A stretch of 64,000 nt of DNA from an uncultured Bacteroidales bacterium. GTDB lineage: Bacteria > Bacteroidota > Bacteroidia > Bacteroidales > F082. Made by a program: the position numbers and the translations under genes. The stretch lies in NCBI GenBank assembly GCA_900318085.1, contig ONJF01000004.1:1-64000 (forward strand), written 5' to 3'. Below, one piece after another: positions 18,526 to 26,302 of this stretch. Below the pieces are notes generated by a model, which saw only the letters and a program-made list of their open reading frames with translations, searched no databases and was not told the DNA's origin. The stretch's first letter is position 1. Each line of letters starts with the position of its first letter.

Positions 18526-20886
18526 ATGACAACCCTCGATAAACTCGAAATAGGACAATCCGCACGTATCAAGGCCGTGGGAGGCGAAGGCCAACGCCGA
18601 CAGCACTTCCTCGACATGGGCCTTATCCCCGATGCGTTCATCAAAATCGTGAAATACGCGCCATTGGGCGACCCTATGGAGGTGATGATCCACGGCTATG
18701 CCCTCACCCTTCGCAAAGCCGATGCCGCCCTCATCGAAGTGGAGGCCTGCGACGACAGCCAAAGCGAAGAAAAAAGCAACAACCTCGACCAACTGTATAT
18801 CACCTCCCTCCCCGACCACAACGCCCACCCGGGCTTGGGTGAGGCAGGCATTTACCACGACAAGACCCACGAGACCCCGCTGCCCAAAGGCACCAAGCTC
18901 ACCTTCGCCCTCGCCGGACAGCAGAACTGCGGCAAGACCACCCTCTTCAACCAGCTGACGGGCGCCAACCAACATGTGGGCAACTTCCCTGGTGTCACCG
19001 TCGACCGCAAAGACGGCGTCATCAAAGGACATCCCGAGACCTCTGTCACCGACCTGCCGGGCATCTACTCGCTGTCACCTTACACCTCCGAGGAAATCGT
19101 TTCACGCGAGTTCATCATGAAAGAGAAGCCCAAGGGCATCATCAACATCGTGGATGCCAACAACATCGAGCGCAACCTCTACCTCACCATGCAACTCATG
19201 GAGCTGGGGACGCCCATGGTGCTGGCCCTCAACATGATGGACGAGGTGCGCAACAACGGCGGCAGCATCTTGGTGAACGAGATGGAGCAAATTTTAGGTT
19301 TACCCGTGGTGCCCATCTCGGCTGCCAAGAACGAAGGTATCAACGAGCTTGTCGATCACGCCATCCACATCGCCAAGTATCAGGAGGCTCCTGTGCGACA
19401 GGACTTCTGCGACAAAGACGACCACGGCGGCGCCGTGCACCGTTGTCTCCACAGCATCATGCACCTCATCGAGGACCACGCCCAGCGTGCCGACATCCCC
19501 GTGCGTTTTGCCGCCTCCAAGCTCATCGAAGGCGACGCTGTCGTTATGGAGGCCTTGAAACTCTCGCAAAACGAGAAAGAGACCCTCGAACACCTCATCC
19601 TGCAGATGGAAGAGGAACGCGGACTCGACCGCGCCGCGGCGATGGCCGAGATGCGTTTTGCTTTCATCAAGCGATTGTGCGACAAAACGGTTGTGAAACC
19701 TAAAGAAAGCAAGGAATACCAACGCAGCCGCAAGATTGACAAGATCCTGACGGGCAAATGGACCGCCATCCCCATCTTCATCCTCGTCATGATGGGCATC
19801 ATCTGGCTCAGCATCGACGCCCTCGGTGCACCCTTGCAGGACTGGCTCGACCAAGGCATCTCGTGGCTTGCAGGAGTGACAGGCAACGCCTTGGCCAACT
19901 GGAATGTCAGTCCAGCAGTGCAGTCGCTCGTCGTCGACGGCATCTTCGGTGGCGTGGGTAGCGTGTTGAGTTTCGTTCCTATCATCATCTTGTTGTTCTT
20001 CTTCCTCAGTCTGTTGGAAGACAGCGGCTATATGGCCCGCGTGGCCTTCGTCAGCGACAGCTTCTTGCGTAAGCTCGGCCTCACCGGCCACAGCATCGTG
20101 CCCATGCTCATCGGCTTTGGATGCACCGTGCCCGCAGTGATGGCCACGCGCACCCTGCATTCCACCCACGACCGTTGGCGTACCATCCTGTTGACGCCAT
20201 TCATGAGTTGTTCGGCCAAGATCCCGATCTATGCTTTCTTCACCAGCATGTTCTTCCCGCACCATGGCGGGCTGGTACTGATAGGCTTATATCTCCTAGG
20301 TATCATCGTCGGCATTGTCACCGCGCTGTTCACCAAGTGGTTTGGCGACAAGGGCGACGTGGCGCCTTTCGTCATGGAGCTGCCCAACTACCGACTGCCG
20401 AGCCTCAAGAATGTGGCGCACCTGCTGTGGGACAAGACCAAGGACTTCCTGCAGCGCGCCTTCACCGTCATCTTCATTGCCTCCTTGGTGATCTGGCTCC
20501 TGCAGACCTTCGACTTCCATTTCCAGATGGTCGAAAACGGCGAAGGCAGCATGCTGGCTAGCGTGGCGGGCTGGATTGCGCCTATCTTCCGTCCCATCGG
20601 CTTGGGCGAATGGCAGATCGTCACCGCTTTGGTGAGCGGCTTCATGGCCAAGGAAAGCGTGGTAGCTACCCTCGAGGTCTTGAACGCCATGCCTTTGTTC
20701 ACCACCGTCACCAGCATCTCCATGTTGGTCTTTTGCCTGCTCTACACGCCTTGCGTGGCCGCCATGGCCGCCGTGCGTCGCGAGTTGGGCAGCAAGTGGA
20801 TGCTCTTCATCATCCTGTTCCAGTGCGTCGTCGCCTGGCTCTGTGCCTGGTTTGCCTACCTCATCGCCAACGCCGTCATCGCATGA
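18526..20886 (+). CDS. feoB: Ferrous iron transporter, FeoA-FeoB fusion
   Basis: 786-residue inner-membrane Fe(II) importer. Residues 1-75 form a FeoA (SH3-like) domain (LDKLEIGQSARIKAVGG, FLDMGLIPDAFIKI). A GTPase domain follows: G1 GQQNCGKTT near 132, G2/G3 VTVDRKDG and DLPGIYSLSPY, G4 NMMDE, G5 SAAKNEG. The rest is the polytopic domain with the two Gate motifs (GYMARVAFVSD..., ESVVATLEVL). G1 reads GQQN instead of the usual GNPN. FeoA-FeoB fusions of this length are common in Bacteroidota. The stop overlaps the next gene by 4 bp (ATGA). The gene pair is bracketed by two copies of repeat family A. Confidence 0.96.
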   Translation: MTTLDKLEIGQSARIKAVGGEGQRRQHFLDMGLIPDAFIKIVKYAPLGDPMEVMIHGYALTLRKADAALIEVEACDDSQSEEKSNNLDQLYITSLPDHNAHPGLGEAGIYHDKTHETPLPKGTKLTFALAGQQNCGKTTLFNQLTGANQHVGNFPGVTVDRKDGVIKGHPETSVTDLPGIYSLSPYTSEEIVSREFIMKEKPKGIINIVDANNIERNLYLTMQLMELGTPMVLALNMMDEVRNNGGSILVNEMEQILGLPVVPISAAKNEGINELVDHAIHIAKYQEAPVRQDFCDKDDHGGAVHRCLHSIMHLIEDHAQRADIPVRFAASKLIEGDAVVMEALKLSQNEKETLEHLILQMEEERGLDRAAAMAEMRFAFIKRLCDKTVVKPKESKEYQRSRKIDKILTGKWTAIPIFILVMMGIIWLSIDALGAPLQDWLDQGISWLAGVTGNALANWNVSPAVQSLVVDGIFGGVGSVLSFVPIIILLFFFLSLLEDSGYMARVAFVSDSFLRKLGLTGHSIVPMLIGFGCTVPAVMATRTLHSTHDRWRTILLTPFMSCSAKIPIYAFFTSMFFPHHGGLVLIGLYLLGIIVGIVTALFTKWFGDKGDVAPFVMELPNYRLPSLKNVAHLLWDKTKDFLQRAFTVIFIASLVIWLLQTFDFHFQMVENGEGSMLASVAGWIAPIFRPIGLGEWQIVTALVSGFMAKESVVATLEVLNAMPLFTTVTSISMLVFCLLYTPCVAAMAAVRRELGSKWMLFIILFQCVVAWLCAWFAYLIANAVIA

Positions 20887-21053
20887 ACTGGCCAACCGTC
20901 ATAGTGCTATTGGTCGTATTGGCCCTCGTCGTAGTGGCCATCAGGGCTATGCGTAGCGGCAAGGGCTCATGCTCTTGTGGCGGCAAAGGCAAAAAAGATG
21001 AAAGCTGCAACGGATGCCAAGGCTGCACGGTGGATTGTCCGTTTAGACGGTAA
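20883..21053 (+). CDS. FeoB-associated Cys-rich membrane protein
   Basis: 56 residues: one N-terminal transmembrane helix (WPTVIVLLVVLALVVVAI), then a short basic tail with six cysteines (SCSCGG, CNGCQGCTVDC). This matches the small FeoB-associated Cys-rich family (Pfam FeoB_associated), thought to assist ferrous iron delivery. It is translationally coupled to feoB through an ATGA overlap, which strongly supports the call. Too short for many gene finders. Confidence 0.88.
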   Translation: MNWPTVIVLLVVLALVVVAIRAMRSGKGSCSCGGKGKKDESCNGCQGCTVDCPFRR

Positions 21054-21055
21054 TT

Positions 21056-21190
21056 GAGATTCCCTTCGGGAATGGAGCCCCACTCTGCTATAGTCTGCCG
21101 CGGCTAGTAAGGTCTCTTATTGAGACAAACCACACATGCCGCCGCGTAAATGACATATCAACATGTCTCCATTCCCCGCAGGGGAATCTC
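21056..21190. repeat. Structured palindromic repeat, family A, copy 2 (downstream of feoAB)
   Basis: 135-bp second copy of the element at 18288-18427, in the same orientation. It has the same end hairpins (GAG-ATTCCC..GGGAAT-GGAG and CTCC-ATTCCCC..GGGGAAT-CTC), the shared centre ...CTAGTAAGGT... versus ...CCAGTAGGGT..., and an inner GTCTC/GAGAC hairpin in place of the first copy's GTTTAT/ATAGAC. It fills the gap between the Feo operon and the convergent B12 operon and could terminate both. Confidence 0.85.
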
Positions 21191-21192
21191 TT

Positions 21193-22317
21193 CTACTCAT
21201 CCAAAAAATGATAGTATTTCGTCCGGTATCCCTCCCACTCCCCTGTCAAGAGCTCGGGATGGAAGAAATGGATGAAGTCGGCCAGCAACAAATCGGGCTC
21301 GCACTGCGACTGCTCGAAATAACCTGTCGAGAGGATGTCGCAGACGATGATTTGGTGGTTCTTGAAGGCGTCGAAGAGTGGATAGACAGGACTCTCTTTC
21401 GATAACGACTCGTAAGTCATCGGGAAAGGATTGGAGTTGATGACGCGCCAGTAGTCGGCATGCTGCGCCTTGGCGAGGATGCTCTCGGCATCCATGGGGA
21501 CGCTGGCCGTCGATGGGTTGTCTTTCCAGATATAGTCGGCACCAGCATCGGCAAAGAGTTTGGCGATATAGCTGCGGCCACCCGCCACATACCACTGACC
21601 ATTGAAGGCCAAGTCGGAGAACACCGTGGGACGGTGCTCCACTCCGGCACAGAGCCCCGAGAGAGCGTTGTAACGCCGCTCGATGTCGTCAAACCAGGCG
21701 TTGGCCTTGTCCTCGCAGCCTGCCATGATGCCGATGACACGGATCCATTCGGCACGGCCCAAAGGCGTGTTCTCCATATAATCGGCAAAAGGAAACAATA
21801 CGGCACCTGTGACATTGAGGCCGCCTTGGTTGCCATCGAAATATGGCGAATAAAGCAAAGCATCAGGCTGGATTTGAATCATGCGCTCAATGTCGGCCGC
21901 AGCCTCAGTGCCGATGTCGTAGACCTTCTCCTCCGCCAGCAAGGTGCGCATGATGGAATCGGTGACAAACCGGCCCTCGAGGATGCCTTTCACCCGGTCT
22001 ATCTCACCCAAGCGAAGAAAGACGGCCCATTGCGTGGCCGAGAACGAGATCACGGACTTCACTGGGACGCGAAGGACGCCTTTCACATCCGTGTCGACGG
22101 CTTTCGTCGTGTCCTTGACCATGGCGAACTTACCCAACGACAAGGTCGTATCCCATGGACAGATCACTTCCATCAGATAGCCGTAGTCTTTCTCGCTGAC
22201 GACGACGTTATGCGCATAGCGCATGAGGTTGTCGACCTCGGTCTTCTCTTCCTCGACTTGGTGGCTGAACTTACATGCCGTCAACGCCACCAGCAACAGG
22301 ATCCACAGCTTTCTCAT
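21193..22317 (-). CDS. BtuF/FecB-like ABC transporter substrate-binding lipoprotein
   Basis: 374 residues with lipoprotein signal (LLLVALTACKF; lipidated Cys about residue 15). It has the helical-backbone binding-protein fold used for cobalamin and siderophores: VISFSATQWAVFLRLGEIDRVKGI at the first lobe, IERMIQIQPDALLYSPYF, and VFSDLAFNGQWYVAGGRSYIAKLFADAGADYIW in the second lobe. It is the last gene of a minus-strand cluster whose first gene follows a cobalamin riboswitch, so cobalamin or a corrinoid is the likely ligand, though a siderophore cannot be excluded. No permease or ATPase gene is adjacent. Start ATG overlaps the stop of the upstream CWC gene (ATGA). Confidence 0.85.
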   Translation of the reverse strand: MRKLWILLLVALTACKFSHQVEEEKTEVDNLMRYAHNVVVSEKDYGYLMEVICPWDTTLSLGKFAMVKDTTKAVDTDVKGVLRVPVKSVISFSATQWAVFLRLGEIDRVKGILEGRFVTDSIMRTLLAEEKVYDIGTEAAADIERMIQIQPDALLYSPYFDGNQGGLNVTGAVLFPFADYMENTPLGRAEWIRVIGIMAGCEDKANAWFDDIERRYNALSGLCAGVEHRPTVFSDLAFNGQWYVAGGRSYIAKLFADAGADYIWKDNPSTASVPMDAESILAKAQHADYWRVINSNPFPMTYESLSKESPVYPLFDAFKNHQIIVCDILSTGYFEQSQCEPDLLLADFIHFFHPELLTGEWEGYRTKYYHFLDE

Positions 22318-22478
22318 TGGTCATTCAGTTTTTCTAGACACTCCTTGCACAGGCAGTCGCTGTAGTGTTCCTTCAGATAGGCTTTGGTGCTGTCTTTAAG
22401 CTGCACTTTCACGCACCAGCAGTCGATGGAATGCACGCATTCGAATGTTTTTCCGCAACGTGGACAGGTCTTGGTCAT
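22314..22478 (-). CDS. Small Cys-rich CWC-domain protein
   Basis: 54 residues beginning MTKTCPRCGKTFEC, followed by IDCWCVKVQL and ending with SDCLCKECLEKL. The spacing CxxC...C...CWC...CxCxxC is that of the Cys_rich_CWC family, small putative zinc-binding proteins of unknown role. The stop TGA overlaps the ATG of the binding-protein gene by 4 bp, so the two are translationally coupled. The gene is easily missed because of its length. Its place inside a cobalamin-linked cluster is a context clue, not proof of a B12 role. Confidence 0.85.
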   Translation of the reverse strand: MTKTCPRCGKTFECVHSIDCWCVKVQLKDSTKAYLKEHYSDCLCKECLEKLNDQ

Positions 22479-22531
22479 AGGCATTCAAGCAAATGACTCT
22501 GAACCAAGAAAGACTGCTCTTTTCCGATGAG

Positions 22532-22618
22532 GTCATGACGGAGGAACATCCGCCATCTCCCATTCATAGGAACAAATCCCTTTGCTTTTGGGAGATTGCG
22601 GATCGAGTCCGCAATGAC
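22532..22618. repeat. Double-hairpin palindromic repeat, family B, copy 1
   Basis: 87-bp element between the CWC gene and the BtuG-like gene. Left arm: GTCATGACGGA..TCCGCCATCTCC. Right arm: GGGAGATTGCGGATCGAGTC and on to CCGCAATGAC. Each arm folds on itself (GGA/TCC core) and ATCTCC pairs with GGAGAT between them. The sequence is closely matched, inverted, at 37443-37527. Confidence 0.8.
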
Positions 22619-22676
22619 TATGAAAGGAGGCGTTTTGTCTTTCTTGGGTTCATTGTCACAAAAAAAAGAATATCAA

Positions 22677-23756
22677 TTATTTAAACAACATTGCACTGGG
22701 AATGATGCCTGCCGTGAACGAGCCGAGCAGCAGGCCATCGCTGGAATAACGGTAGACCGTCCCATTGTCTTGGTAATTGCCGGCATCAGCGACATAAATC
22801 TCGCCGCTTTGAGGCTCGACCGCCAAGTTGTAGAACCAGCCCATGGGACTGGCGGTGATACGGAACGTCTCCGACAGGGATGACGAGGCGATGTCGAAAC
22901 GACGCACCTCGTTGTTATTAATCAGATACAGCTGGTCGCCCGTAGGATTGGCATTCAACGAAGAAGCCGTGCCAGGCAACTCGCAACGCTTCGTTGCGGT
23001 CTTCAGCATCGGGTCGATCTCCCACAAGGAGGGATCCTCTCCGTAGTCTTCCTCCCAAGAACGGCCTTCGCAGAGCACCCACACATGGCCGTTCTTGTCG
23101 ACAGCCATCGTATTAGGCTCCTTGCCCACCTCGATTTCAGCCACCTTCACATCATTGTTGATGTCGATGACCTGAACCGTGGTGAAACTGTCATGCGAGT
23201 CAGGATTGATGTAATAATATGACCAGTTGCTGACATACAGTTCATTGCCCACCTGCACCATCTTCTCTGTGGTCTTACCCGTCTCGATATAGCCTGCATG
23301 GGTCATATCCTGCGGGTTGACAATCCAAAGACCGGTGCCGATGATATCGGTGACGTATGCCTTGTTGGGGGCCACGAAATGCATCTCACGCGGCGAATAG
23401 AAATCACCGAGTTTGAAAGGCTTCGTAGTGTCGCACACCATCGTGCGGGCATCCACCTTATAGATATGGTTGCTGTTGTTGACCACGATATAGAGCATGC
23501 CGTTGGTCATAGCCAGGCTTTGGCCGACATCGCCGAGTGGTGCGTCATTCACCTTGTAGAACAGGTTATGGCCTACCGTGTCGACTTCAAGGTCATAGAA
23601 CGAAATCGAGGCGTTGGAAAACTGGAAGTTGCCCTCGTTGAGCACGAACACGCCATGGCCGAGGTCGAGTGCTTTCGGATTGACGGGTTTCTCCGGCTTG
23701 CAAGAGAACAGCAACGCTGCCACAAGAGCCAACAAAAACAGGTGTCTTTTCTTCAT
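22677..23756 (-). CDS. BtuG-like surface beta-propeller lipoprotein (YncE/DUF5074 type)
   Basis: 359 residues with lipoprotein signal (LLALVAALLFSCKPEKP) and repeated YncE-like propeller blades (GHGVFVLNEGNFQFSNASIS, MLYIVVNNSNHIYKVD, AYVTDIIGTGLWIVNP, ELYVSNWSYY, HVWVLCEG, QLYLINNNEVRRFD, EIYVADAGNY). In Bacteroides, BtuG proteins of this type bind cobalamin very tightly at the cell surface and hand it to the TonB-dependent receptor BtuB. Position in a riboswitch-controlled cluster supports a BtuG role. No btuB lies next to it, unlike the Bacteroides loci. The gene begins 13 bp after the upstream surface-protein gene. Confidence 0.82.
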   Translation of the reverse strand: MKKRHLFLLALVAALLFSCKPEKPVNPKALDLGHGVFVLNEGNFQFSNASISFYDLEVDTVGHNLFYKVNDAPLGDVGQSLAMTNGMLYIVVNNSNHIYKVDARTMVCDTTKPFKLGDFYSPREMHFVAPNKAYVTDIIGTGLWIVNPQDMTHAGYIETGKTTEKMVQVGNELYVSNWSYYYINPDSHDSFTTVQVIDINNDVKVAEIEVGKEPNTMAVDKNGHVWVLCEGRSWEEDYGEDPSLWEIDPMLKTATKRCELPGTASSLNANPTGDQLYLINNNEVRRFDIASSSLSETFRITASPMGWFYNLAVEPQSGEIYVADAGNYQDNGTVYRYSSDGLLLGSFTAGIIPSAMLFK

Positions 23757-23769
23757 AGATTATCGTAAT

Positions 23770-24750
23770 TTATTGTTTCACAATGCGCTTAACAACATTC
23801 TTTCCATCAGCGGCAACGCGGATGAAATAGATGCCCTGCTGCAGCCCACTCATGTCGACGACCGCTTCAGTCGAAGTCTGCACTTGTTGTCCGACCACAT
23901 TGAAGACCTCCACCGATTGGAAGTTCTCCACCTTGATGGTCAAGCGGTCTTTCACGGGGTTAGGATACAAGGAAATGACATCGGCTGTGTTCTCATGCAC
24001 ATCAAAATGGGCCAAGTCGTGGATCACGCCGACGGCATCAAGGTCCATACCGCTTGAGGCGAATCCCGTGGGCCAAGGATCGTTAATGATATGACCCTCC
24101 GCATCGTAGTTGGCATACTCCGGGTCGATGTTACCAATCACATCGACAATACGGACATGAGTGACATTGTTCTTGTCGAGCAAGGCATTGTCTTCCACCT
24201 CATCCAAGTCAAACGGAGTCCCATAAAACGCGCCATATTTACTGGCGAAGTTATGGAGTTGTGCCGGATTGATGGAACCTGCATTGCCCAGCTGGGTCTC
24301 GGTCTGCACATAGGTCACAGCGGGAAAACGGAAAAAGTTCTCACCGTCGGAGCTGACTTCAACGAAGCCCAGTTCAAGCGCCCAGGTATCAGGATTCTGT
24401 GCGTTAGCGAAACCGTTCTCAAACACGGCAAAATCAGGGCCCGGTCCATTATAGATCGGGGAGGCGAAAGTCAAAATGGCCTTCCCTCCATCTCCAAGAC
24501 TCACGACATCAAAGGTGCCTCCAGGCATACCCAAGGCCAACGAATCAGCACCATAGGTAGCCAATCCGTTTTCAGGCTTGTCGATACGCATCGGACCGCG
24601 CTCCACCGTGCATCCTGTGGCCCATGCCACGAATGCCGAGGAGTCGGCGTGCATGGCTGTGGTGCCGGGTTTGTCTTCTGCAGGCGCAAACTGTGCCCAC
24701 AACGCAACCGGCACCATAGCCATCAGCCATATGGAGAGTCTCTTGATCAT
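23770..24750 (-). CDS. T9SS-sorted surface protein of the cobalamin cluster
   Basis: 326 residues: signal peptide (MIKRLSIWLMAMVPVALWAQ), a beta-rich domain with GPGPDFAVFENGF, WALELGFVEVSSDG and the ending GFASSGMDLDAVGVIH, then a T9SS type A sorting domain (SLYPNPVKDRLTIKVENF... to the C-terminus). Proteins with this GFASxGxDLDAVG signature recur in Bacteroidota B12-uptake loci and are annotated as cell-surface proteins; whether it corresponds to the B12-binding BtuH group cannot be settled by eye. The start overlaps the preceding gene's stop by 4 bp (ATGA), so it is translationally coupled in the riboswitch operon. Confidence 0.78.
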   Translation of the reverse strand: MIKRLSIWLMAMVPVALWAQFAPAEDKPGTTAMHADSSAFVAWATGCTVERGPMRIDKPENGLATYGADSLALGMPGGTFDVVSLGDGGKAILTFASPIYNGPGPDFAVFENGFANAQNPDTWALELGFVEVSSDGENFFRFPAVTYVQTETQLGNAGSINPAQLHNFASKYGAFYGTPFDLDEVEDNALLDKNNVTHVRIVDVIGNIDPEYANYDAEGHIINDPWPTGFASSGMDLDAVGVIHDLAHFDVHENTADVISLYPNPVKDRLTIKVENFQSVEVFNVVGQQVQTSTEAVVDMSGLQQGIYFIRVAADGKNVVKRIVKQ

Positions 24751-25940
24751 TTCACCACGAGTTTGGCAGTACGCACGGCGCTGTCGCTACTCACGCTGAT
24801 GAAGTAGACACCGGCGTTGAGCGTCTCGGTGCTGACGCGCACCTGCTCGCCTTCCCTGGCGGTCATGTTCATCGTGCTGACCATACGGCCTTGCATGTCG
24901 TAGACCGACACTGTGTTCATACCGGCATTCTCGATGGTCACGAAGGTCTCGTTGACGGCAGGATTCGGGTAGACCGACAGGCTCATGGCGCTCTCCATCA
25001 CACCGGTAGGCATCCAGACGGGTTCCACTTCCTGCTCCCAAACATAAGTCCATTGGGCAATCTCAGTAGCGCATGACTCGTCGCCCCACTTGATGAAGTC
25101 GCCATCGACAAGCGGCTCGGCGTCATAACCGTTGAGGCCCATCATACCATTCACATTGTAGAGCCACCACTGGCCAGCCAGAGAATAATGCAATTCACCC
25201 TCTTCGAAGACAATGTCATCGACGCCCCAGGCACCTTGCACATAACTGAAACGGCTGTCGGCAGCAGCGATATCGTCCATCACTTCTTTCAATATCTTCT
25301 GGTCGCCATCAAAACGATAGCCCCATGCCAGGCATCTGTTGGGATCGTTCCAGTTGACGGCAAAGATGATTTCGTTCTCACCTTGCCCCACCCAGTAGAG
25401 GATCTCCGAAGGATCAATCGTGGCTTCTTCGCCCAGCGGATACACGGCGGCGACTTCCTTCTCCCAAACATAGATATAGTTTTCAGGATCGATCAAGGTG
25501 CCGCAATAGGTGTCACCCCATTTCACATAGTCACCATCAACAAGCGTCTGGACATCAAAAGTATTCCATGACGACTCTCCATTGACCAGATACGAAACCC
25601 ACATCGGCTCTGTAAGGCTCAAATCGAGCACACCGTCATTGAAAAAGATGTCATTGAGCCAGCTGCCATTAGGGCTGTCATAGCTGAAACGGTAGTCAAC
25701 TGCTGCGATTCCATCCATGACATCTTTAATCGTGACGCTCTCGCCTTCGAAACGATAGCCCCAAGCCAAAGCCGTGTCAGGTTCGGCCCAATTGACGATG
25801 AAAGTCACTTCGTTTTCACCCTCGCCAATCCAGTAGCGGATATTGGCAGGATCGATAGTGGCATCTTGTTGTGCAAACAGATTGGTCGTAAACAGACCGA
25901 AGATTCCCATAAGGAATGCTAAAGTAAAGATTTTACGCAT
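24747..25940 (-). CDS. T9SS-sorted surface protein with two tandem domains, first gene of B12 riboswitch operon
   Basis: 397 residues: signal peptide (to about residue 23), two tandem repeats of about 135 residues (IRYWIGEGENEVTFIVNW...LAWGYRFEG and ILYWVGQGENEIIFAVNW...LAWGYRFDG, each ending with VDGD(Y/F)(V/I)KWGD and a YVWE(K/Q)EV strand), then a T9SS sorting domain (LSVYPNPAVNETFVTIENAG). It is the first gene after the cobalamin riboswitch, so expression should fall when B12 is plentiful. A surface corrinoid-binding role like that of BtuH proteins is inferred from context. The duplication suggests two ligand- or partner-binding modules. Confidence 0.78.
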   Translation of the reverse strand: MRKIFTLAFLMGIFGLFTTNLFAQQDATIDPANIRYWIGEGENEVTFIVNWAEPDTALAWGYRFEGESVTIKDVMDGIAAVDYRFSYDSPNGSWLNDIFFNDGVLDLSLTEPMWVSYLVNGESSWNTFDVQTLVDGDYVKWGDTYCGTLIDPENYIYVWEKEVAAVYPLGEEATIDPSEILYWVGQGENEIIFAVNWNDPNRCLAWGYRFDGDQKILKEVMDDIAAADSRFSYVQGAWGVDDIVFEEGELHYSLAGQWWLYNVNGMMGLNGYDAEPLVDGDFIKWGDESCATEIAQWTYVWEQEVEPVWMPTGVMESAMSLSVYPNPAVNETFVTIENAGMNTVSVYDMQGRMVSTMNMTAREGEQVRVSTETLNAGVYFISVSSDSAVRTAKLVVK

Positions 25941-26054
25941 AATAATATAATTTTAGGTTTGACATTCAATCCATTACATTAAAATGCTTGGGGAGATGAG
26001 GGTACACCTTAATCTATATAAGGAAAGCCAGCTCTTGTCCCGAAAGCCTTGTTT

Positions 26055-26222
26055 CAGCGACAGGCGGCAGGTCTTCTGACTTACTCCTTTGTTCTGGCCG
26101 CCTTCCCGAAAGACTAGGTTTTCAGTGGCATAGTGGCCAGCGTGAAGAGCTTACAGCAGCGGGAACTGCTCGGGATTTGCACCCGATTCCCTATTGAGCC
26201 TCGTGGCACCGCTTATCGGCGG
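26055..26222 (-). promoter_or_regulatory. Cobalamin (adenosylcobalamin) riboswitch
   Basis: Read on the minus strand the RNA has the class hallmarks in order: GGTGCCACGAGGCTCAATAG, GGGAATCGGGTGCAAATCCC with GAGCAGTTCCCGCTGCTGTA, GCCACT as the conserved core box, GGGAAGGCGG and AGTCAGAAGACCTGCC near the 3' end. It occupies most of the 362-bp gap between divergent genes (25941-26302) and ends about 115 nt before the ATG at 25940. It should switch off the downstream surface/BtuG/BtuF-like cluster when cobalamin is bound. The remaining 25941-26054 is leader without other recognisable sites. Confidence 0.96.
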
Positions 26223-26230
26223 CAAAGATA
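26223..26230 (-). promoter_or_regulatory. -7 promoter element driving the B12 riboswitch operon
   Basis: TATCTTTG on the minus strand immediately precedes the conserved 5' part of the riboswitch, the expected place for the transcription start of the leader. Confidence 0.65.
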
Positions 26231-26274
26231 CAGCATTTTCAACAAAAAGTATATAAGTTCACAGAAAAAGTTTC

Positions 26275-26282
26275 TATTTTTG
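26275..26282 (+). promoter_or_regulatory. -7 promoter element for the InlB-repeat protein gene
   Basis: TATTTTTG, 20 bp before the ATG at 26303 and divergent to the riboswitch promoter 45 bp away. Confidence 0.6.
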
Positions 26283-26302
26283 CACCGAAAACGAAATGTA
26301 CA

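Noticed and set aside
14680..20265. Long minus-strand frames opposite dgt, the secreted unknown protein and feoB
   Set aside because: Low-complexity His/Asp/Gly-rich translations typical of antisense frames in GC-balanced genes; the plus strand gives clear families.
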